64,000 nt of DNA from Chrysomallon squamiferum (Eukaryota; Mollusca; Gastropoda; Neomphalida; Peltospiridae). Location of the stretch: NCBI GenBank assembly GCA_012295275.1, contig CM022672.1, positions 12,677,995 to 12,741,994 on the forward strand. Direction: 5' to 3'. The notes below the pieces were generated by a model. The model was given only the letters and a program-made list of their open reading frames with translations, did no database searches and was not told the DNA's origin. Position 1 is the first letter of the stretch. Each line of letters begins with the position of its first letter. A program made the translations under genes and the position numbers. This document shows, piece by piece, positions 56,141 through 64,000 of this stretch.

Positions 56141-58244
56141 AATGTAAACACATTGGTTCCACTTAGTCTGCTTTGGAAGCAGCAGCAAAATCGACTAAAC
56201 CAAATCTGTAATACTTTTGAATTAAATAACAATAAGGTAACTTTATTCAATAAACTTGTCAATATTTTTAACCTAACATTAACAACGTTATACTGTAAAA
56301 AAAAAAGTATTTTCTTACCAGTGTATTAAATCTGTTACAGTATCACTGTTATGTTCCGTTTTAGACATATTGAAATATTTATCATTATATAGCTGCAACA
56401 ATAATCCTAAATTATGCATAAATGTTGTATATCTTAAACACTTAGGCATAAAAAAAACCTAAAGGTTACTTAGACTAGATGTTATGAATGAATTAAACAA
56501 AATTATTCTGTTTTCAGTTTAAAAATTCATATTAATTATTCGTTGTCTCCAAAATGTTAATTTTGTTTCCTTTTAAGATGCAGTGTTAAGAACCTAATAG
56601 TGAAAACTGTAATGCCTTAGTATTAGCATTTGACGTGTTCAAAATAGCCTGATTTGATAAACCATGAGCCAGTATACACGATTCAAACTTAAATGAACAA
56701 AATTATTGTATCTGTATTGTTTATATGTGATATAAAACAAGGACAGTATTCTGTTTTCCTGAATTAATACAAATAGCTGAGACTACAAATGGTTGCAGAA
56801 TGATTAACGGTGACAGCAACACAAATATATACACAGAAAAATAAAATTAAAATAAATAATAATAAATTTATTTAACACTTAACTGTTATATGTTTTTATA
56901 TTTGTTTACCATTAAAACATGTAAAAAGCAATAAATACATTTTTCAATTAAACGTCTGAGCTTTTGTAATATTTTGCAAAAAATTAATGAATATAAATTT
57001 TATATCTAGTAACTTCAGTAAACACATTAACTATATTTAAAAAACAATAAATAATATAATAATGTACATGATATATTATTTTTTGTTAGTATTACATAAC
57101 ACTATTTAATAATAATTATAATAGTATCCACTAATTAAATCATTGTGAACACATTAACAACATATTTTTCATTAAAATAATGCAAATCGTATTATTCTGC
57201 AATTAAAAATATTATGGAAATGCAGTGTACCTTTTAAACATTTTATCCACATCAAAGATGAACACGTGTAATCAGTAATATTTAGGGTGTGCGTATAATG
57301 TAATGGTAGTAATAGTATTAAGGAGATCGGAGTTAAGTTGCTCCGGTTTAGTTCTTAGAAGGGAGGAGTTACTGTAAGAATAAAATGGCATAATAAATGT
57401 CCACTGCAAATTACATCTTACATTTTAACTTATACATAAAATGCTTGACAAAGCTCCATAGCACTGAACTTAACAGTTGAGAAATGATTCTGCAAATCAG
57501 CTGTTGAAACTATTGAACCGGAACTTTCCCACTCGAAATCCTCAAAAAAAAAAAATTATTCAGTCACGAGACACCTACCGGAAGTACAGCTCCACATTCA
57601 CTCTTTTCCTTCGAAGTACGATTCTTTCTTCATTTTAAAAAAATATCATTAATAATGACAATAATGTAGAATTTTTAAATTTTATTATTATTTTATTTTT
57701 ATTTTTATTTGTGTAAATTCATGTGTCTTAAAAAAGCATTGACCTTCTAATCAAATATTTCGGGGTAGCTTACAAATTATATCTCTGCAACTATTCACAT
57801 AATTAGATTGAAACTACTGTTTGGGGTAGACAGACCGATATAATTTTAATGAATAATAAACTCATAACTTATTTTTTTTTTTTTTTCTTCAAATTACTTA
57901 ATACCCGTCAATTTCTGGCCAGTTCAATTTCCAGTTTTCAGCATTGCTACGAACGACAATGTTGCAACATTCAGGATTGCACAAGGACTTTGAATTTGGA
58001 AAAAGTTAAACATTGTAAAAGCTATTAGTGACACATACTAATGTCTGTAACAGACACAGAACGCATATCTGTTTTGATTAAAAAAAAATTTAATTAAATA
58101 AAATTAAAAATGAAAAGATTAAGAAAGCATCATTATATAATAATCATAATTAAAAACATTGGTGAATGACGTCAATTCTGTGATGTACATACTGAATTCG
58201 CAAAGGCGAATCTGCTATGAAATTAATGAACCTTAAACTTCGGT
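56141..58244. promoter_or_regulatory. TSC1/SNAPC4 head-to-head spacer, TSC1 promoter side
   Basis: No protein gene seen. An acceptor-like CCAAAGCAG on the minus strand at about 56167 suggests that TSC1 has an upstream non-coding first exon. The most promoter-like patch is 57480-57600: ACCGGAAGT (ETS/GABP type, 57577-57585), a second ACCGGAA at about 57518, and a minus-strand donor candidate GTGTCT just beyond. TAAAATGGCAT lies at about 57381. The rest is AT-rich. Confidence 0.45.
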
Positions 58245-58429
58245 CAGTGGCGTGCAGAGGCGCCGAAGGGCCAGTGGCTCCTGACATCCAAATCGGGCAT
58301 CCAACCAGAGAAAAGAACTTAATAAATTTGGTTGATTTATATTTAGGCCTTATACTGGAGTCTTTGGATCATACAATCAAGGAGTTCGCCCCGGGCGTCA
58401 CCAGTTTTCTGAACGCCACTGGCTTCAGT
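58237..58429. mobile_element. Short non-autonomous hAT-like element (MITE)
   Basis: A 177-bp element (58245-58421) with 9-bp perfect terminal inverted repeats, CAGTGGCGT at the left and ACGCCACTG at the right. It is flanked by 8-bp segments ACTTCGGT and GCTTCAGT that match at 6 of 8 positions, as an aged 8-bp target duplication would. It is clearly more GC-rich than its surroundings. CAGTGGCG-type ends and 8-bp duplications are characteristic of hAT transposons. It contains no transposase. The 75-codon open frame across it is incidental. Confidence 0.65.
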
Positions 58430-58559
58430 ACGCCTAAACCCTAGAAACTATATTGCTTAAACTTTTAATAAAAATCTGAGATGTATCTAAATTTATAAAA
58501 CCTGTCATCAACACTGCACAGAAGACGATATCAGTGGTTATCCTGACTTCATTTGCTGT

Positions 58560-58608
58560 TTGCGAAGGGCCCCCATAATTGTTCAAAATGTAGATCCGCC
58601 ACTACGAA
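58560..58608. mobile_element. Possible second transposon end
   Basis: GC-rich patch GCGAAGGGCCCCC through GATCCGCCACTA. Its minus strand begins TAGTGGCGGATCTA, resembling CAGTGGCGGATC-type hAT ends, and CGAAGGGCC also occurs within the neighbouring MITE at about 58263. It has no matching partner end or target duplication. Confidence 0.3.
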
Positions 58609-58868
58609 TTCGTACACTAACAAGGGGTCGAATAAGTCTGATTAAATTCTGCTTTATAAAATTAAAGCATTTTTTAATGCATAAATCAAGGAGAAGCATC
58701 CAACATCAGGTTAATAAAATGCTTCGTAAAAGTACGACATTCAAATAAACTGTCTCAAAGCTACAACTATTGCCACGACATTCCGTAAAATTCATTCGTC
58801 AAATGTCGGCTAATTTCGGATTTCTCTACCGAAGGCATCAGAACATCAAAGAATGCATGTGCCTTGGC

Positions 58869-58878
58869 AAAATGGCGC
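58869..58878 (+). promoter_or_regulatory. YY1-like AAAATGGCGC motif before SNAPC4
   Basis: AAAATGGCGC 60 bp upstream of the SNAPC4 ATG. Its own ATG opens an eight-codon upstream frame that stops at TAG. An acceptor-like TTTTTGTTCTTAG at about 58928 suggests the leader may be spliced just before the start codon. Confidence 0.4.
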
Positions 58879-58937
58879 AATGTGATGGGTTGACATAGTT
58901 GCATATAAATTATTATTTTTGTTCTTAGAATTAAACA

Positions 58938-60700
58938 ATGGAAGATCACGTAAAGACAGACCACGAAGTTGAAAGAGTCCAACTTCAAGAAGATATTGAA
59001 CGTCTGCAAGATACACTTCAAGTTCACAGTGACGACGATGAATACATGTACGACAGCGACGATGATTGTTTGTTGATAAACTTGGACAACTCAGAGGAGC
59101 ATGATTTACATGCAGACGAAGGTTTTGGTTTTATTTTTTTATTTTTAATTTTTTAATTCCTTTAACAGTGTTTAATTAAAGATAAGAAACTGTTTATACT
59201 TTACGTAATTTAGTTAATATTATATTTATAAACAACACTGGCACAATACATTTAAATTAAATAATTAATGTCACAGAAAAACGTAGAAATAATATTTAAA
59301 ACATGGCAGTGTCGGAATACTTTTATAAAAATAATTAGAAATGAAGAAATTATTAAAAATAAATTTTGGGTATTATAAAAAAGCTTAACATTTCATTGCC
59401 TTTTTTTTTTTTTTTTTTTAATATTTTAAAATTTCTTCTTATTTTATATGTTATCGAAATAACAATACCAGTTTTTAATGCATGGTATAATATAGAAATA
59501 AAATATTTTTGCCATCATTTATTTTAGTATTTTATCTTGACATAGATGTATCAAACCAGTCAAGTTTTGGGACAAAATCATCACATACTACACAGGTAAT
59601 GGGTAGCAAAGATGTTCTCAAAATATTAAATCGTAACTGCAGTATTAATTATCACTAACACAAATTTCATTTATCAAAACTTAGAGAAATTTCAAATTGA
59701 TTTCTTACCTTTCACTATTATAATTATTAGTATTATTATTTTCCAAAACTTTAACAGTCATCAAGTATTGCCATAACATGATATAATTAAAGAAAAACTG
59801 AACTTTTATGAGTTTTAGTATTTATATCCCAAAAAGGTTTTAGGAATCCTTTTTCACTATTGTTTTTAATAATTTTAGGAACGTGTTACTCCAGTTGATG
59901 ATGTGTACACAACACTTAAAAACTTGAGAGAACAAGATGGTGAAGATCTCCCAGTTTGTGTGGAAAGTGGCTTGGCTTTGAACAGAGCTTACCAGGAAGT
60001 TATTTTGAATTCACTTCAAAAGATTCAAGATGCTCTTACACAAAATAGACAAAAACAAGTAATATGTTGTTGCTGGATTTTTTTTTCAATTTTGTTAAAA
60101 AACAAGAATAATTTTTTTTTAATAATATTTATCTGATTTTATTTTTAAAATAATTGGTTGAATTTGTGAAATGTATGATGATGTATATGTATTAAAATAA
60201 TTTATTTTATAACAGTACATTTATATAATTTAGTATTTACTGGTTTCATAAAATGAGTATATGTTTGCTAATTTTCTTTAAATATTATACTTGTATAATA
60301 ATATTAGTTTGTGTTGGGGTTTTTATTATTATTTTTTTTTATTAAAAATTAAATAATCAACAAAAGTAATAGTTTATTATTTCCATGATCTTAAATCATG
60401 ATTTGGAAAAATTATTTTGTAGTTCAGTTTAAAATTATTTCCAACAATTTCAAAGATAATTTGTTTTAAAATCACCAAATATTGAAGGTAAAAGAACAAC
60501 AATGACAAACCCAACAACCTCAGAAAAGCTGAAGAAAAAAGTGGTACTAATACTACTATATATTATCAGTTATTCATATTTATGAATATTTTGACTATAT
60601 TTTACCATCACCAATTAATTTTTGTTTAGCACAAGTTCAGAATTAAATATGTATGATACAATATTAATAATATCAATATATCAATATCAATATCAATAAC

Positions 60701-60738
<38 letters not shown>

Positions 60739-63618
60739 TAATAATAATAATAACAATAACAGAAGTTTGTTATCAATAATTATTTATGTTTCAGGCTGCG
60801 TTGGAAGAAGAGATTGAAGGTGGGGCTCCTTCCAAAGGTCCTAGTAACACCAGACCACTTAGAGTATTTATGGTGCCTTTCTTTAAGGATTCCAGTGGAG
60901 CAGTAAGTCATTTGAATTTCATTTTCCATCTGCTGTCTATAAGAATAATGACCTAATAGAAAATATGAAAAATGCATATTGTCTCTACAGATATAATAAA
61001 CAATTTTTTATCTAATATAAAACTGTAATTGCATTATAATGTAGTTTATGAATCATTTAATACTTTATACATCAACATTTATTACCTTTTCTTGATAATA
61101 TAATACATTTCACTAAAAATAATCTGTAATGAAATACGATTCTCTTATGAAAATTTAGTAAATTTTAAATGTTGTTGAAGTTTGTGATTTATTTTAAAAA
61201 TATATCTGATAATAACTTAATTTTCTTCTTTTCACTAAAATATCCATTTTGAAGTTCATTTATTTTTATCAAAACAATGTCTACTGAAAATGCTGCTAAA
61301 CTGGTTATTTATTACTAAAATATTTTGAAGGAAATTTTTGTTAATTCAAACTTGTTGTAATAACTTTCTTTAGTGTCCTCCAAGCAATGAAGATGTCTAC
61401 ACAAAAGAGAACATAATAAAGGAGAAAAAGGTGGATCCAGTCACACTCACTCCTTGTAAGTTTTTTGATTTAAATACAGATATCTTATGAATATTAAAAC
61501 TAATTGAAACTTTTCCAGTTAGTAAAAACTTTAGTTTCTTCATTTTGTTTTGTTACATGGTCAATTATAATTATTGATTAACACCATCATTATCATCATA
61601 ATCATTATCATATTATTATTATTATTATTATTATTATTACTTTTATAGCATCATCAGTTGTTATTTCTTAAGTATACATAACCAAAATAATTAGATTTAT
61701 TTGCAATCTACTTACTTACTGTTGATGAATAAAAATTGTTTACATAAAAAGTTATTCTAGATGTTATGGAGATATAATTTAAAAATTAGTGGATTTTCTA
61801 TTTCTTTTTCTCCTTTTTGTTTTTGTAATTAATTTTTTAATTTAAAAAATGCTAAATATTATTTTCTCATTTAAAATCATTTAAACTCTTACGTTTATAT
61901 ATATATTTCATTACAGGGTATAGTAATCAGAAAAAGAAACTGATTAAAGGTGTGAAAAGAGAATGCTTAGAAATGGCATTAAAACCTTTGATGGCCAAGT
62001 AATTTATTTCTAATGTTTTCATATTAAACAGATATTAAAACTCAAAAATTATCTGACCATTCACATTGTTTCTGTTTCATATCCAATTTTTTATTTTTAT
62101 CAGCTGTATATTTCAACATTTTCATAAATACTCAAATCAAATACTATATGCTTCCACACACACAATCACACATCTGCACACAATTAATGGTATATATACA
62201 ACAGGCATGTATATTAATGATCAATGTATCACTGTAGAACAACAATAAATATATAATACACCCATACGCACATGTATACTAATGATCTAGGTATAAATAA
62301 AACACAATATTTTATTTTTCTGGTAAAGGCGAGAGACACTGGAGGTTCAGTTACAAGCGAATGAGGCAAATAAACAAGTCCAGGATCTTCTCAAAGAAAT
62401 CAAGTCCATTAATGCTGAGATCATTTCTATAAAGTGAGTATTATCTCAGATCACAGAGTATTAAAATAAGTTTTAAACAATGACATGAATGTAATACCTT
62501 GTTAAACATATGTCTAAATAAATTTTTATAATTGTATTTGGCATACAAAGGTTATATTAAAAGAAAAAATAAAGAAATAAGAAATTTGTAACAACGAAAT
62601 GTATTTTTTTCTTATCCTGTTTTATTCCATTTAACAACATAATAATTATAATGATAATTGTTTTTATTATTATTATTATTATTATTATTAATATAATACA
62701 TGTATTACAAAGCAGTTAGTTTTCATACAAATATTGTTTTCCTTTTTGTAATTTTTTCTTAATAGTTATTAAATAATCTTGTCATATTATTTTAATTTTC
62801 TTTTTGTTTTTCCTTCAGAAAGCTTCCTATATCAGACCTACTTGATCTTGTAGATGAGAGCAAAATAGACTGGATGAAAATTGCCATTCTTGATGTATGA
62901 ATAATTTCTTTTGTTTTAATTTGTTTTTCAAATATGTGTTATTTTTAAATGTTTATTTAATAATTTTTTTTCTAAATATCTGTTTTGTAAATGTTTATTT
63001 AATTTTTTTTTTCTTCTAAATATCTGTGGTTTTTTAATGTTTATTTAATTAACAGTTAATTATTAGATATAATTTAGTTTTTCAATTTTTTATTTATGCC
63101 AAATTAATACATATAATTTTTTTTCTTTTAATTTATATCAAATTAATTCCTACATATCAAAAATATTTTAAACTTTTGTTTTCTTTTTAATAAAAATGAG
63201 TTTAATTCTCAACTTCTTTTCATATTAAATTACTAGATACCAGTTCATTTTTAACTTTTTATTACAAAATATTAGATACCAGTTTTATTCCTAACAGTAT
63301 TTACATAATTCATTTCACTGGTGTGTAGTCATAGTAATATAACATTTTTTAAACCGTATGAATAGAAGCATATTAATACAAAATCATATCTAACAAAAAA
63401 AGAAGAAAAAGGAGACATTTTGTTTCTGACTATATGTATTCATATTTTAACAGATATCAGGAAACAGGAGTTTTGAATCATGTAAACTAATGTGGAAAAA
63501 TGTGCTGCATCCTCACATTAATCGATCTCAATGGCAGAAAGCTGAAGAAGCAAAATTAACAAAGCTTGTTCACAAGCACAACTCCAAAAATTGGGAAACA
63601 ATTGCAAAAGAGCTTGGG
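58938..63618 (+). CDS. SNAPC4: snRNA-activating protein complex subunit 4, N-terminal part
   Basis: Largest SNAPc subunit, a Myb-domain protein that binds the proximal sequence element of snRNA promoters. Exons are 58938-59121, 59528-59595, 59879-60058, 60795-60902, 61374-61455, 61917-61998, 62329-62433, 62819-62894 and 63454-63618, giving 1,050 nt in frame (350 residues). The gene continues past the right edge (human about 1,470). Matches to human are LNRAYQEVILNSLQKIQDAL, TRPLRVFMVPFFKD, and SGNRSFESCKLMWKNVLHP followed by RSQWQKAEEAKL...NWETIAKELG, the first degenerate Myb-type repeats. Residues 1-60 hold a helical segment and an acidic DDDEYMYDSDDD tract. The start MEDHVKTDHEVERVQLQEDI aligns with the human N-terminal helix. 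Confidence 0.94.
60695..60740. repeat. (AAT)n microsatellite
   Basis: AAT run in the SNAPC4 intron before exon 60795-60902. Similar runs occur at 24220-24258 (PPP1R10 intron) and 61612-61640 and 62667-62692 (ATT, SNAPC4 introns). Confidence 0.85.
62895..63310 (+). repeat. Diverged short tandem repeats in SNAPC4 intron
   Basis: Starting just after the donor at 62894, a roughly 55-bp unit with AATATNTGT...AAATGTTTATTTAAT appears three times (62925-63055). Further on, TTACTAGATACCAGTT / ATTAGATACCAGTT is duplicated at about 63230 and 63270. Confidence 0.55.
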
Positions 63619-64000
63619 GTAAGATGCTCAAACATTTTTTTGAAATTAATATTAAAGCATCTCATTCGGTTTTGGTTACCATTTTTAATATATTGCTGGT
63701 ATGTGCTGTATTACAATCTTTTTATTTGTATATATCATTTTGAGTTATATTCTTACATTATATCACTAAGATTATGAAGTTAATTAATGCAGAAAGGTAT
63801 TAACAAGATTTTTTTTTTTTTTCAAATGAATAATTGTTATATTAATTTTGTCTTCTTTATGGAAATGTTTTTCAGTGCAGATTTTTTTTCATTTAAAACA
63901 AAACTGAGAAATGTTTCATTTAACATAGCATAATGTTTAAATTTTACAGATGAATTTTAAAATGAATTTATTACAAACTACAAATATCAAATATTCTAAG
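63619..64000. other. Start of the next SNAPC4 intron
   Basis: AT-rich, begins with donor GTAAGA. No further exon is visible before the window ends. Confidence 0.6.

Noticed and set aside
58217-58444. 75-codon plus-strand open frame
   Set aside because: It lies across the hAT-like MITE and has no family resemblance or splice context.

Overview
This is a eukaryotic nuclear window, very AT-rich, with many short exons, GT-AG introns of roughly 0.2-3 kb and dense microsatellites. The proteins are bilaterian orthologues and the introns are compact. A lophotrochozoan invertebrate such as a mollusc is my best guess, but this is inference; I found no marker that fixes the phylum. I recognise six protein-coding genes by translating exons and comparing them with the human proteins I know. 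All six are joined by phase-consistent splicing, so the two complete large reading frames close exactly in frame.

Layout, left to right: AXDND1 (minus, N-terminal 525 residues, runs off the left edge); SURF2 (plus); PPP1R10/PNUTS (minus); MRPS18B (plus); TSC1/hamartin (minus); SNAPC4 (plus, N-terminal 350 residues, runs off the right edge). Strands alternate strictly, giving three head-to-head pairs (AXDND1/SURF2, PPP1R10/MRPS18B, TSC1/SNAPC4) and two tail-to-tail junctions. Each head-to-head spacer contains an AAAATGGC-type (YY1-like) motif. Functions are mixed: sperm/cilium coiled-coil protein, ribosome biogenesis, PP1 nuclear targeting and transcription termination, mitochondrial ribosome, mTORC1 inhibition and snRNA transcription.

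Two observations stand out. First, the human orthologues lie on 1q25 (AXDND1), 6p21.33 (PPP1R10 and MRPS18B, also head-to-head neighbours in human) and 9q34 (SURF2, TSC1, SNAPC4). These are three of the classical MHC paralogy regions, so the window looks like a piece of the pre-duplication 'proto-MHC' linkage group. Second, several introns carry tandem arrays whose repeat unit appears to contain the neighbouring exon's own splice site. The clearest is a ~1.9 kb array (with a 153-bp higher-order unit) that fills an AXDND1 intron and copies its 5' splice site about 40 times. Similar but more diverged arrays occur in PPP1R10 and TSC1 (donor) and again in AXDND1 (acceptor).

Other contents are a 177-bp hAT-like MITE between TSC1 and SNAPC4, an adjacent CRE and E-box upstream of PPP1R10/MRPS18B, and a set of short splice-bounded minus-strand segments best read as PPP1R10 5' leader exons. 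I saw no tRNA, rRNA, CRISPR array or viral gene.
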